Both the position numbers and the translations under genes were made by a program. From the NCBI RefSeq assembly GCF_003259905.1, contig NZ_QLMG01000021.1:1-64000 (forward strand): a DNA stretch of 64,000 bases, in the 5' to 3' direction. How positions within the stretch are numbered: the stretch's first letter is position 1; each line of letters begins with the position of its first letter. Of this stretch, positions 8,599-18,167 are shown piece by piece. The notes beneath the pieces were generated by a model. That model made no database searches, had not been told where the DNA came from, and was given only the letters and a program-made list of their open reading frames with translations. This stretch comes from Salipiger aestuarii. GTDB taxonomy: Bacteria > Pseudomonadota > Alphaproteobacteria > Rhodobacterales > Rhodobacteraceae.

Positions 8599-11500
8599 AT
8601 GATGCGAACTCTTGTCGAAACGCTCGATTGCCCCGTATGGCTGTTCGCGGCCGACGGGACCGTTGTCGCGGCCAGCCCGTCGGCGCGGGATCTGATGCCA
8701 TGCCTCAGGACGCAGATTGCAGAGGCGGGGCCGCTTGGCTGCCGCATCGCGGCCGCCCTGAACGATTTGCAGGCGGGCGAACCCTCGGCTGACATCCGGG
8801 TCAGGGTGCCGGGGCCGGACGGCGCCGAAATCGACCTGCTCGGCACAATCGCGTGGCTGGCTCCGGGGGACCGTGCCTCCGGCATCCTTGCCCAGCTCGT
8901 GCCGCCCACCGGCCCCGCCCGACAGGATCACCGGTTGCGGCTGGAAAGCGATGTCTCTGCCGCGCGCCGCCAGCTGGCGCGGTTTCACCAGATGGCCGAC
9001 AACGCTCCCGGCGCCGTCTATGAATGTGTCCGCACCGCCGGCGGCCGTTGGGCCTATACCTATCACAGCGCCGGCCTGGCCGACCTGTTCGGCGTGTCAC
9101 CCGAAGACATCGCGCGGGACGCGCGGTCGATTTTCAGGCACGCCGACGCGACGGAAATCAAGGGTATCGTGGCAGAGATCGGCCATGCGGTGCAAACCGG
9201 CGGTACGATCGAACGCGTGCTGAGCGTCGCGCACCCGACCCGCGGCGCGCGGGCGATCCTGCTGACCACGCGCCCCTACCCCCAGCCGGACGGGTCGACC
9301 ATCTGGTTCGGAACCATGGTGGATGTGACGGCGCAGACCACCGCCGAACGAAGCGCCGCCGAAGCGCTGAACGACGCGCACGAACGGCTCAACAATCTGG
9401 CGGACAATGCGCCCGGCGCGCTCTGGGAATACCGCGAAAGCGTCGACGGCGGCCAGTGCTTTGCCTATTTCAGCGCCAGCCTGCCAGACATGGTCGGGGT
9501 CAGCGCCACGGATCTGCGCGGCGATTGCACCAGTGTACTGCGTCACCTTCCCCCCGAAGAGGTGGCGCGCGTGAACCAGGAATTCGACGTGGCGCGCAGC
9601 GCGCGGTCGCTTTTCAGCTGCGCCTTCTGGCTGGATCATCCCGAACACGGCACGCGTCGGATGCTGTTGTCGGCGCAGCCCGCCGAACTGAGCGGCGGAG
9701 CGATCAGCTGGTTCGTCAACCTGCTCGACATCACCCGGCAGGAAGAAACCGAAGCCCGCGCCGAACTGGCGTTTGAAGAAGTGCGCGACCTGCACGAACG
9801 GCTCAACAGCCTTGCGGGCAACGCTCCGGCGGCGCTTTACGAATTTCTCATGGACGACAGCGGGCACGGGACGTTTCCCTTTTTCACGGGCCGGATGCCC
9901 GCGCTGATGGGGGTCCCGGCCGAGGTCATCGCCGCCGACAGCCAGTCTGTTTTCGACGCGATCCACCCCGACGACCTGCCTGCGGTGGTGGCCGAAACGG
10001 AAAGGTCCCGCACCAGCTTTCAGCAGTTTTCGCATACCTTCCGCACCCATGGCGGCACGCGGTGGGTCACCTCCACGGCGCAGCCGGTGGGGATCGAAAA
10101 CGGGGTGGTGCGCTGGTTCGGTTTCATGTTCGACTCGACCGAACAGATGCAGGCCGAACAACGTGCCGCGCAGGCATCCGAAGACCTGCGCCGTGCCCAT
10201 GCGCGGTTTCTCGTGATGGCGGACAATGCGCCCGGCGCAATTGTCGAATTTCGCATCACCCCCACGGGCAAGGTGCGGTTCCTGTATTGCAGCCCCCGCC
10301 TGGCCGAACTGATGGGCCTGCCGCTGGATCCGTTGCGCAGCGATGGCAGAACGGTGTACGCCAACGTCCCGCCCGAGGATCTGGACGGTGTCATGGCTGC
10401 GGTAAAAGACGCGATGACCGGCGACGGGCCGGGAACCTTTCGCCACCGGGTCAATCACCCGCTGAAAGGCGAGCGCTGGCTCAGGGTCTCGCTCAGCCCC
10501 AACGGGCAGGACAGCGAAGGGATCATCGGCTTCGGCAGTGCCATCGACGTGACCGACGATGTTCACCGCGAAACCGAACTGCGCCGCGCCCATCGCCTGG
10601 CCGAAGACATGCGCCGCGAAAATGAACGACAGGCCATGCATGACGGGCTGACCGGCCTGCCGAACCGCCGCAGCTATGATCGCGAGATTGAATCCCGCCG
10701 CAGCGCCGCGCAAAAGGCCGGCACCATCATCCGCGTCGATCTGGACTATTTCAAGTCGGTCAACGACACGCTGGGCCACGAGGCAGGCGATGCGCTGCTG
10801 CAGCGCGTGGCCGATGTGCTGCGCGCCCGGATCGGGCCCGAGGATTTTGCCGCGCGCGTCGGCGGGGATGAATTTTCCATCCTGCCGGACCCTTCCCTGC
10901 CGTTGGAGGCGGTCTGCGCGCTGGTCGAAACCATCCGCAAGCAGCTGGCGGAGCCTTTCTTTTTCGAAGGACGGCAATGCCGTTTCGGCGCCAGCTTCGG
11001 CATTGCCCGGTCCGAGGACATGGCCGCGGATGCCACCGACCTGCCGGTGTTTGCCGATGCCGCGCTGTACCGGGCCAAGAACCTGGGACGCAACCGGCTA
11101 GAGATTTTCACCCCCGAGCTGCGCCAAACCATCCTTGGCGAGCGTCGGCTTGCCATCGATCTGCATGAGGCGCTGGAACGGGACGAATTCGAACCCTGGT
11201 TCCAGCCGCAATTCTCGGCCCAGGGCGAACAGCTTGTCGGGGTCGAAACGCTGTTGCGCTGGCGCTGCCCGGATGGGCGGATCCTGACCCCGGAATCGTT
11301 CATGCAGGTGGCCGAACATCTGCGCATCGTGCCTGAAATCGACCGTATCATGATGCTCAAGGCGCGCGATGCGCTTGATTTCTGGCAGGCCGACGGCGTC
11401 TTCATTCCCAAGATCAGCTTCAACGTCAGCTCCGGGCGGATGCGCGACCCGGACGTGGTCGCCCTGGGCCGGCAGGTCGCGACCGGCAAGACCCGCGTGA

Positions 11501-11910
11501 CCTTCGAACTGCTCGAATCCATCCTGGTCGAAGAAGAATCCGATGCGTTCCGGTTCCATCTGGATCTGGTGCGCGAAAGCGGCATCGACATCGAGATCGA
11601 CGATTTCGGATCGGGCCATGCCTCGATCATCGGCCTGATGGAAATTTCGCCCACCGCGCTGAAGATCGACAAGCGGATCGTTTTGCCGGTCGCGCGGGAC
11701 GTCCGGTCGCGCAATCTGGTGCGCGCGATCATCGAAATCGCCGACACGCTGGGCATCGCGACCGTTGCCGAAGGGGTCGAGACGATCGAGCAGGTCCATA
11801 TCCTGCGCGACATGGGCTGCGACGTGCTGCAAGGGTTCCACTATGCACCGGCGCTCGACATGGTGACGCTGGCCAGGGCGGCGCGGGGCTGGAACACCCA
11901 CGCGGCCTGA
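8599..11910 (+). CDS. Multi-PAS diguanylate cyclase/phosphodiesterase (PAS4-GGDEF-EAL)
   Basis: A roughly 1103-residue c-di-GMP enzyme with no membrane segment, so probably cytosolic. Four related PAS-like repeats (about residues 130-250, 265-395, 400-530 and 540-665) each begin with a DNAPGA/GNAPAA motif. A GGDEF domain follows, with an intact VGGDEF loop but without the RxxD inhibitory site at the usual place upstream. The EAL domain has ETLLRW instead of EALLRW, FNVS, a FELLES glutamate, DDFGSG and a KIDK lysine, so most catalytic residues look present. The start is uncertain: ATG at 8599 or 8602 has a weak purine-rich site, and the frame opens further upstream. It stands alone, convergent with the channel gene. 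Confidence 0.88.
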   Translation: MMRTLVETLDCPVWLFAADGTVVAASPSARDLMPCLRTQIAEAGPLGCRIAAALNDLQAGEPSADIRVRVPGPDGAEIDLLGTIAWLAPGDRASGILAQLVPPTGPARQDHRLRLESDVSAARRQLARFHQMADNAPGAVYECVRTAGGRWAYTYHSAGLADLFGVSPEDIARDARSIFRHADATEIKGIVAEIGHAVQTGGTIERVLSVAHPTRGARAILLTTRPYPQPDGSTIWFGTMVDVTAQTTAERSAAEALNDAHERLNNLADNAPGALWEYRESVDGGQCFAYFSASLPDMVGVSATDLRGDCTSVLRHLPPEEVARVNQEFDVARSARSLFSCAFWLDHPEHGTRRMLLSAQPAELSGGAISWFVNLLDITRQEETEARAELAFEEVRDLHERLNSLAGNAPAALYEFLMDDSGHGTFPFFTGRMPALMGVPAEVIAADSQSVFDAIHPDDLPAVVAETERSRTSFQQFSHTFRTHGGTRWVTSTAQPVGIENGVVRWFGFMFDSTEQMQAEQRAAQASEDLRRAHARFLVMADNAPGAIVEFRITPTGKVRFLYCSPRLAELMGLPLDPLRSDGRTVYANVPPEDLDGVMAAVKDAMTGDGPGTFRHRVNHPLKGERWLRVSLSPNGQDSEGIIGFGSAIDVTDDVHRETELRRAHRLAEDMRRENERQAMHDGLTGLPNRRSYDREIESRRSAAQKAGTIIRVDLDYFKSVNDTLGHEAGDALLQRVADVLRARIGPEDFAARVGGDEFSILPDPSLPLEAVCALVETIRKQLAEPFFFEGRQCRFGASFGIARSEDMAADATDLPVFADAALYRAKNLGRNRLEIFTPELRQTILGERRLAIDLHEALERDEFEPWFQPQFSAQGEQLVGVETLLRWRCPDGRILTPESFMQVAEHLRIVPEIDRIMMLKARDALDFWQADGVFIPKISFNVSSGRMRDPDVVALGRQVATGKTRVTFELLESILVEEESDAFRFHLDLVRESGIDIEIDDFGSGHASIIGLMEISPTALKIDKRIVLPVARDVRSRNLVRAIIEIADTLGIATVAEGVETIEQVHILRDMGCDVLQGFHYAPALDMVTLARAARGWNTHAA

Positions 11911-11992
11911 CGGCGCGCGCCCCGGAAACAGCGCATGATCGCGCCCGGTCGGGATGCCGGAACGCGGCAGCCTGATTGCGGGCGCGATGATC

Positions 11993-14329
11993 TCAGGCCG
12001 CGCCCTCGTCCGACTGGATGCGGAACGGCTGGGTCGTCCCGTCCTTGGCCTCGCCCAGGTAGATGGTCTGATGCGGAAAGGGGATTTCGATGTTGCGCGC
12101 GTCGAACACCTCTTTCAGCACACCGTTATAGGCGCGCCCCACGCCCCAATGTGTCCCCGGAAGGCATTTGATGCGGGCCCGCACCACGATGGCGCTGTCA
12201 CCGAACGAATTGATCCCGAACCATTCCAGATCGCCCATGATGTTGGCCGCCTGTTCGGGGTCGCTGCGCAGCTGGTCGAAGGCATCCAGCATCGCCTGCT
12301 TCACATCCGCGATGTCCTCGCGGTAGGCCACGCCCATGTCGCACAGCGCATAACCGAATTCGCGCACATAATTGGTCACCATATCGACCGAACTGAACGG
12401 GATCAGGTGGTAGGCCCCGGTCAGATCGCGCAGCCCCACCGAGCGGATCGTCAGCCGTTCCACCACCCCCGAGGTCGACCCCAGCGCCACCACATCCCCC
12501 ACGTTCATCGCGTTTTCAAGCTGGATGAACACGCCGGTGATGATGTCCTGCACCAGCTTTTGCGCGCCAAAGCCGATGGCAAGCCCCAGCACCCCGGCGG
12601 ACGCCAGCAGCGGCGCGATGTCCAGCCCGATTTCCGACAGCACGAACATCAGCGTAATCAGCACCAGCGCGATCGTCGCCGCGTTGCGCATCAGCGACAG
12701 CAGCGTCTTTTCGCGCGCCGTGGCCACGCTGCCAAATTCCGGGTTCAGCCGGTAATCCACCCAGGATGTCAGCGCCACCCAGATGCCAAACGCCACCACA
12801 AGCACCGCCGCCACGCTGAACAGCGTGCCCGTCAGATCGACGCCGATCTGGCTGGCCATCCAGCCCCGCAGGTCGATCAGGTTGATGGCGTTCAGCGCGA
12901 ACGCCACCACCGCGACAAAGATCACCAGCCGCAGCACGAACAGCGCCTTGGGCACGAATGTGTTGAGCCGGCGCTCCAGCAGCGGCAGGCGCTGGTTGAT
13001 ACGCTCGGGCAGTTGCACACCGCTGACCATCACCCGCGTCATCGCGCCGGACAGCGCAATGCCCAGGATCACGACCAGCAGCACCTGCCCGGAATTCATC
13101 AGCGACCGGAACGCCACGTCTCCGGGTTGCACCAGAACCAGCACCAGCATCACCAGCAGATACAGCAGCGCAGGCCAGTGCCAGTGCCGCGCCAGCACCC
13201 CAAGCGCACCGCGCTTGCGTGGCGCCGGATCGGGCGTGCCGATGGTGCGGGCGTCGGGTTGCGGGGGGTCGGGCTGCTCGGCCTGTTCCAGGCGGGTTTC
13301 CTGTACGACGTCCTCGGGGGTGCGCCCGCCGCGTTCCAGCCAGTCCGCCACCGGCTTGCGGTTGCGCAGCACAAGCCAGATCGCAATCCCGACGACGATC
13401 AGCGCCACCAGCGCCGACACCGCCCGCCCGGCGGAATAGGACACATTGGAATTGATGATCGGCACCACCAGAAGTTGCCCGTATCCGACCAGTCCGACCA
13501 TGAAATTCAGCCGCCGCGACAGGTATTTTGCCGCCCCGTCCGACACCGGCATCGGGCGCAGGTTATGCGCCGACGGGCTGAGGATCAGCCGCACCGCCAC
13601 CTTGCACAGCTCGACCAGCAGAAACGCGTTCAGATACAGGGTCTGGCGAATGCCGATCTGTCCGAAATTGCCCAGGGCAAAGGTGGCAATGGCATAGCCG
13701 ATGGCCCAGGCCACCACAACGATCAACGCGTCGATCAGCCCCGAGGCAAGAAACAGCCCCACGGTGCGAATGATCCCCGACTCGCCCGCCCTGGCGCCCA
13801 TCCGGCCATAGATCCGCTTGCCGATGCTGCGCAGCAACAGGAACACCGCAACCGTGGCGACAAGGATCAGGCCCAGCTGTTGCAGCGCCTCCAGCAGAAT
13901 GCCGGTTTCGGCGCCGGAAAACCCGTCGAACACGGCGGGCGCGCGGGTGATCTGCTCCCAGCCCGCTGACAGCCCAGAGGCCAGATCCTGCGCCACCGCC
14001 TGGGTGATCTCGGCGATGCGGCGGCTCAGCGACAGGCTTTCCGCGGGCGCGCTTTGCCCACTGGCCTCTGCCAGCGTTTCGACGACCTGATCGTCGGCGG
14101 GCGTCTCGGCGGTGGTCTGCGCCGCCTTCAGCTCGTCGATCAGCGCGGCGCGGCTGGCATCGTCCTCGATCACCCGCAACAGCAGATCCAGATTGCCACG
14201 GGCCGCGTCGGGGTCGGGGTCGGTCGCATCACCGGTGGCCTGGGCCACGGCGTCAGTCGGGGAAAGAGGGCCCAGCACAAGGCTGGCGAGGATCAGCAGC
14301 GAGGCGATCCAGGTTTTCGCGAATGTCAT
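11993..14329 (-). CDS. Large mechanosensitive channel, YbiO-like MscS family
   Basis: A 778-residue inner-membrane protein. It has a signal peptide, an acidic periplasmic N-terminal region with coiled-coil potential (residues 35-130), then about ten membrane segments. The MscS core lies near residues 560-680, with the pore helix around LLASAGVLGLAIGFGAQKLV and the beta domain around GDVVALGSTSGVVE. Length and layout resemble E. coli YbiO rather than the short MscS. It would release solutes on hypo-osmotic shock. It has its own 100-base upstream gap and is not clearly part of an operon. Confidence 0.88.
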   Translation of the reverse strand: MTFAKTWIASLLILASLVLGPLSPTDAVAQATGDATDPDPDAARGNLDLLLRVIEDDASRAALIDELKAAQTTAETPADDQVVETLAEASGQSAPAESLSLSRRIAEITQAVAQDLASGLSAGWEQITRAPAVFDGFSGAETGILLEALQQLGLILVATVAVFLLLRSIGKRIYGRMGARAGESGIIRTVGLFLASGLIDALIVVVAWAIGYAIATFALGNFGQIGIRQTLYLNAFLLVELCKVAVRLILSPSAHNLRPMPVSDGAAKYLSRRLNFMVGLVGYGQLLVVPIINSNVSYSAGRAVSALVALIVVGIAIWLVLRNRKPVADWLERGGRTPEDVVQETRLEQAEQPDPPQPDARTIGTPDPAPRKRGALGVLARHWHWPALLYLLVMLVLVLVQPGDVAFRSLMNSGQVLLVVILGIALSGAMTRVMVSGVQLPERINQRLPLLERRLNTFVPKALFVLRLVIFVAVVAFALNAINLIDLRGWMASQIGVDLTGTLFSVAAVLVVAFGIWVALTSWVDYRLNPEFGSVATAREKTLLSLMRNAATIALVLITLMFVLSEIGLDIAPLLASAGVLGLAIGFGAQKLVQDIITGVFIQLENAMNVGDVVALGSTSGVVERLTIRSVGLRDLTGAYHLIPFSSVDMVTNYVREFGYALCDMGVAYREDIADVKQAMLDAFDQLRSDPEQAANIMGDLEWFGINSFGDSAIVVRARIKCLPGTHWGVGRAYNGVLKEVFDARNIEIPFPHQTIYLGEAKDGTTQPFRIQSDEGAA

Positions 14330-14429
14330 GGCACCACGGTCTGTCTGTTTCTTCGGTCATCCGCGCAAGGCCGCGCGGGCGTTGCGACCCCACCTAGCAC
14401 GGACAGCCCCGAAGGCCAGCACCGATCGG

Positions 14430-14894
14430 CTAGTGCAGTTCGACCACCATCTCGACCTCGACCAGCGCGCATTCGGGCAGCGAGGCGACGTTGACAGCGG
14501 TGCGCGCGTGGCGGCCCGCTTCGCCGTAAAGATCAATGAACAGTTGCGACGCGCCGTTGACGATCGCCGGCCCCTGGCCGAAATCCGGGGTGGCGGCGAC
14601 ATAGCCGTTCAGCTTGACCACCTGCGCCACCGCGGAAAGCGATCCGGTCACCGCCTTGATGTTGTAAAGCAGGTTCAGCGCGCACATGCGCGCGGCGGCG
14701 TAGCCTTCTGCCAGATCCGCGCCGGGCGTGGCGGGGCCGAAATATTTCGGCACGCCTTCCCATTCGCAGATATGGCCGGACACGAACAGCGTCTTGCCGG
14801 TGATCTTGCCGGGCAGGTACAGCGCCCGCGACGGGGCCGATGGCGGCAGCGCAAGCCCCATTTCGGCCAGTTTCGCCTCGATGGGGCAGGTCAT
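14430..14894 (-). CDS. RidA/YjgF-family protein
   Basis: A 154-residue RidA-fold protein of the family that hydrolyses reactive enamine/imine intermediates. Motifs include LYLPGKITGKTLFVSGHI, a central AARMCALNLL helix and the C-terminal GRHARTAVNVASLPECALVEVEMVV, whose RTAV arginine matches the family active site. The ATG at 14894 overlaps the amidase stop (ATGA), so it is coupled with the amidase. In this operon it may clear an imine formed during breakdown of the imported nitrogen compound. Confidence 0.85.
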   Translation of the reverse strand: MTCPIEAKLAEMGLALPPSAPSRALYLPGKITGKTLFVSGHICEWEGVPKYFGPATPGADLAEGYAAARMCALNLLYNIKAVTGSLSAVAQVVKLNGYVAATPDFGQGPAIVNGASQLFIDLYGEAGRHARTAVNVASLPECALVEVEMVVELH

Positions 14895-16063
14895 GCCGTG
14901 TCCTTCTGCAACGTCATTGCCAGTCTGACAAGCGACAGGTCGGACCCGCGCGGCCCGATCAGCGACACGCCCCAGGGCGCGCCGTTCAGCATCCCCGCAG
15001 GCCATGTCACCTGCGGCAGCCCGGCCAGCCCCGCCACGCACAGCATGCGCTGCGAGATATGGCGAAAATTGTCGAATATCTCCAGCGGGGCATCCGGTGC
15101 AAAGGCCACGTCATGCACCACCGGGGCCAGCACCACGCCATCGCCGCCCAGGGCGGCATCGACATGGGCGGCAAAGGCGGTGCGCTGCGCTTCGGCCCGC
15201 GCGATGTCACCCGCGCTCAGCGCCTCGGCGGCAGCGGCGCGCCCGTCGATGCCGCGCACCAGCGGCATGTTGGAGTCGCGAATGAAAGGCACGATGTGCT
15301 TTTGCGCGTCGCCCCCCATCGAGGCGAGGAACGTCGCATAGGCCGCATCCATGCCGTCGGGGTAAAGCGCGACATCCCGCGCCGTCACCCCGTCAAAGGC
15401 CGCTTCGGTTGCGGCCCGCTGGTCGGCGCCCAGATGGTCGAACATCTCGGGCGATTTCAACAGGCGCGGCGCATCGGGCAAGGGCGCGCTGTCGGACAGC
15501 AGCACCGACAGCGCGCGCAGCAGGGTCGCCCCATCGCGCGCGAACAACCCGCAGGTGTCATAGCTCGGCGCCAGGGGCATGACGCCATCAAGCGAGATCA
15601 GCCCATGCGTCGGCCTGATCCCCCAGGTGCCGCAAAAGCTGGCAGGGGCGCGCACCGATCCGCCGGTGTCCGACCCGACGGTAATATCCGCCAGGCCCCC
15701 CGCGCAGGCCGCCCCCGATCCTGACGATGACCCCCCCGGAATGCGCCCCGGCGCGTTGGGGTTCACCGGCATCCCGAAATGGGCGTTCATGCCGTACATC
15801 GACCAGGCAAGCTCATCGGTGTGCAGCTTGCCGTTGAACGCCGCCCCCGCATCCAGCAGCGCCTGAATGGCCGGGGCGGTGGCGGTCTTGATGTCGGACA
15901 TCGCCAGCCGGATCGGACAGCCACAGCCCGTGCGGTAGCCGGCTACGTCATAGATATCCTTGACCCCCAGCGTCAGCCCGGCCAGCGGACCGTCCGGGGC
16001 GTTTTCCACCGGCACCGGCGGATAGGGCATGTAGCAATGATAGGGATCGTGTTCGATCAGCAT
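14891..16063 (-). CDS. Amidase signature family hydrolase
   Basis: A 390-residue member of the GatA-like amidase family. The Ser-cisSer-Lys triad is visible: Lys35 in GVKDIYD, the cis-Ser in GGSSSGSGAA near residue 113, and the nucleophile Ser136 in SDTGGSVRAP. It is shorter than GatA (about 480) and near the length of plant-type and AtzF-like amidases. It lies between the RidA gene and the ABC transporter ATPase, 3 bases from dppD, so it probably hydrolyses an amide brought in by that transporter. The substrate cannot be read from sequence. Confidence 0.86.
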   Translation of the reverse strand: MLIEHDPYHCYMPYPPVPVENAPDGPLAGLTLGVKDIYDVAGYRTGCGCPIRLAMSDIKTATAPAIQALLDAGAAFNGKLHTDELAWSMYGMNAHFGMPVNPNAPGRIPGGSSSGSGAACAGGLADITVGSDTGGSVRAPASFCGTWGIRPTHGLISLDGVMPLAPSYDTCGLFARDGATLLRALSVLLSDSAPLPDAPRLLKSPEMFDHLGADQRAATEAAFDGVTARDVALYPDGMDAAYATFLASMGGDAQKHIVPFIRDSNMPLVRGIDGRAAAAEALSAGDIARAEAQRTAFAAHVDAALGGDGVVLAPVVHDVAFAPDAPLEIFDNFRHISQRMLCVAGLAGLPQVTWPAGMLNGAPWGVSLIGPRGSDLSLVRLAMTLQKDTA

Positions 16064-16066
16064 GAT

Positions 16067-17044
16067 TCATTCCGCAGCAATTGGTTCAGTGGCACGCAAA
16101 CAGGCGACCCGGCGGCGCGGCCCCGGCGCAAAGACGGGGGGCAGCACGGCGCGGCACGCGGGCAGCGCGATGGGGCAGCGCGGCGCAAACGAACAGGCGC
16201 CGGGCGCGGAGTCCAGCGCGGGCGGCGCGCCGGGGATGGCGTTCAGCCGCGTGCCGCGCGCCACGTCGTGCAGGTTCGCCGCCAGCAGGCCCCGGGTGTA
16301 GGGGTGGCGGGCATCGTTGATGATTTCGCGGGTGGTGCCCTCTTCGACGATCTGCCCGGCATACATCACCGCGACCCGTTCCGAGATCTCCACCGCGACG
16401 CCGATGTCATGGGTGACGAAAATCACCCCCATGCCGAATTCCTTTTGCAGCTCGCGCAGCAGCAGCAGGATCTGGATCTGCACCGTGGCATCCAGCGCCG
16501 TCGTGGGTTCATCCGCCAGCAACAGGCGCGGACGGCACGCCAGCGCCAGCGCGATCATCACCCGCTGGCGCATCCCCCCAGACAGTTCGTGCGGGTAGCT
16601 GTGCAGGCGGCGGTTGGCGGACGGAATGCGCACCCGGTCCAGCATGTCCAGCGCGACGGACATGGCGTTGGCCTTGTCCAACCCCTTGTGGCGCATCACC
16701 GATTCCGCGATCTGGTGGCCGACCGTGTACACCGGGTCCAGCGCCAGCGCCGGTTCCTGAAACACCATCGACACCTCGCCGCCGCGATACTTGCGCAGCG
16801 CCTTGCCGCGCAGCGACAGCACATCGGTGCCGTTCACCCGCATCGACCCGTCGATCCGCGTGCGCTTGGGCGGCAACAAGCCCAGCAGCGCCTTGAGCGT
16901 CACCGACTTGCCCGACCCGGATTCGCCCAGCAGGGCCAGCGTCTCGCCCTGCTCCATCGCCAGCGACACGTCGTTGATCGCATGAACGTTGCGCTTGCCG
17001 GAAAACTTCACCGACAGATTCTGGATATCAAGCAGCTTGGTCAC
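16067..17044 (-). CDS. dppD: Dipeptide/oligopeptide ABC transporter ATP-binding protein (DppD type)
   Basis: A 325-residue ABC ATPase. It carries Walker A GESGSGKS near residue 39, the signature LSGGMRQR, Walker B LLLADEPTTALD and the C-terminal oligopeptide/dipeptide extension with cysteines (CSFAPRCPIALPAC) typical of Dpp/Opp ATPases. The start is a GTG. It works as a heterodimer with the next ATPase to power the two permeases. A 76-base gap separates it from dppF. Confidence 0.92.
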   Translation of the reverse strand: MTKLLDIQNLSVKFSGKRNVHAINDVSLAMEQGETLALLGESGSGKSVTLKALLGLLPPKRTRIDGSMRVNGTDVLSLRGKALRKYRGGEVSMVFQEPALALDPVYTVGHQIAESVMRHKGLDKANAMSVALDMLDRVRIPSANRRLHSYPHELSGGMRQRVMIALALACRPRLLLADEPTTALDATVQIQILLLLRELQKEFGMGVIFVTHDIGVAVEISERVAVMYAGQIVEEGTTREIINDARHPYTRGLLAANLHDVARGTRLNAIPGAPPALDSAPGACSFAPRCPIALPACRAVLPPVFAPGPRRRVACLRATEPIAAE

Positions 17045-17120
17045 CGGCCGTCCTCCGGGTTGGGGGCGGGGGAAGGCGCGGTCCAGAAGACCTCACGCCG
17101 CGGGCATTTGCCGGACAGGA

Positions 17121-18167
17121 TCATGCCAAGCCCCCCTGCCCCGCATCCGGGTGTCCGGAGGCCGGGTCATACAGATGGCACGCCACCATATGCGCGGCGT
17201 TGCGATCCAGTCCCGCCAGTTTGGGCACCGCCGCCTTGCACACAGCGGAAGCAAAGCGGCAGCGGGTGTGAAACCGGCAGCCCGACGGCGGGTTGATCGG
17301 GTTGGGCGGATCGCCCGCAAGGGGCGGCTTTTCGGTACGGTTGTCCGGGTCCATCGACGGCATCGCGGAAAACAGCGAGCGCGTGTAGGGATGCGCCTGT
17401 TCCTCCCAGATGGAATCGACCGGCGCGATTTCCACCACCTCGCCCAGATACATCACCAGAATCCGGTCCGAGATATAGCGCACCACGTTCAGATCGTGGC
17501 TGATGAAGATATAGGTCAGCCCGAATTCGGCCCGCAGGTCCGACAGCAGGTTCAGCACCTGCGCCTCGACCGATTTGTCCAGCGCCGACACCGCCTCGTC
17601 CAGCACCACGACGCGCGGCGACATGGCCAGCGCGCGGGCGATGTTCACCCGCTGACGCTGACCCCCCGACAGCTCGTGCGGATAGCGATGGGCAAAGCGC
17701 GCCGGGTCCAGGCCGACGCGATCCATCAGCCGACGGGCGCGCCCCTCGGGGTCGTCCAACCCCTGCACATGGGCGCCGAACGCCACCGATGCCTCGATCG
17801 TCATGCGCGGGTTCAGCGTGGCATAGCTGTCCTGAAACACCATCTGCACGCCGCGCCGCAGATCCTTGAGCGACAGCCGCTCGCCCAGGGCCTCTCCGTC
17901 AAAGACGATCTCGCCCGCGTCCCGTTCCGTCAGCCCGATCAGCAGCTTGGCGGTGGTGGATTTGCCGCAGCCGGATTCGCCGACGATGCCCAGCGTCTCG
18001 CCTTCGGCGACGGCAAAGCTGACGCCGTCGACCGCCTGGACCTGCGCCTGCGTGCGCCCCAGGATGCCCCCGCGCACCGGGAAATACTTGCGCAAGCCGC
18101 TGACCGTAATCAGCGGTTGCGCGGGGCCGCCGGGATCGGCGGCGGGGATGACATCAGTCACGGACAT
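17121..18167 (-). CDS. dppF: Dipeptide/oligopeptide ABC transporter ATP-binding protein (DppF type)
   Basis: A 348-residue ABC ATPase with Walker A GESGCGKST, signature LSGGQRQR, Walker B VVVLDEAVSALD and the CRFHTRCRFA C-terminal cysteine region. The Walker B motif reads DEAVSALD as in many DppF/OppF proteins. Its start lies inside the end of dppC (14-base overlap). It is the partner ATPase of the DppD-type protein in the same operon. Confidence 0.92.
   Translation of the reverse strand: MSVTDVIPAADPGGPAQPLITVSGLRKYFPVRGGILGRTQAQVQAVDGVSFAVAEGETLGIVGESGCGKSTTAKLLIGLTERDAGEIVFDGEALGERLSLKDLRRGVQMVFQDSYATLNPRMTIEASVAFGAHVQGLDDPEGRARRLMDRVGLDPARFAHRYPHELSGGQRQRVNIARALAMSPRVVVLDEAVSALDKSVEAQVLNLLSDLRAEFGLTYIFISHDLNVVRYISDRILVMYLGEVVEIAPVDSIWEEQAHPYTRSLFSAMPSMDPDNRTEKPPLAGDPPNPINPPSGCRFHTRCRFASAVCKAAVPKLAGLDRNAAHMVACHLYDPASGHPDAGQGGLA

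Noticed and set aside
11954-13969. 671-codon plus-strand frame opposite the mechanosensitive channel
   Set aside because: His/Gln/Arg-rich shadow of a hydrophobic minus-strand gene.
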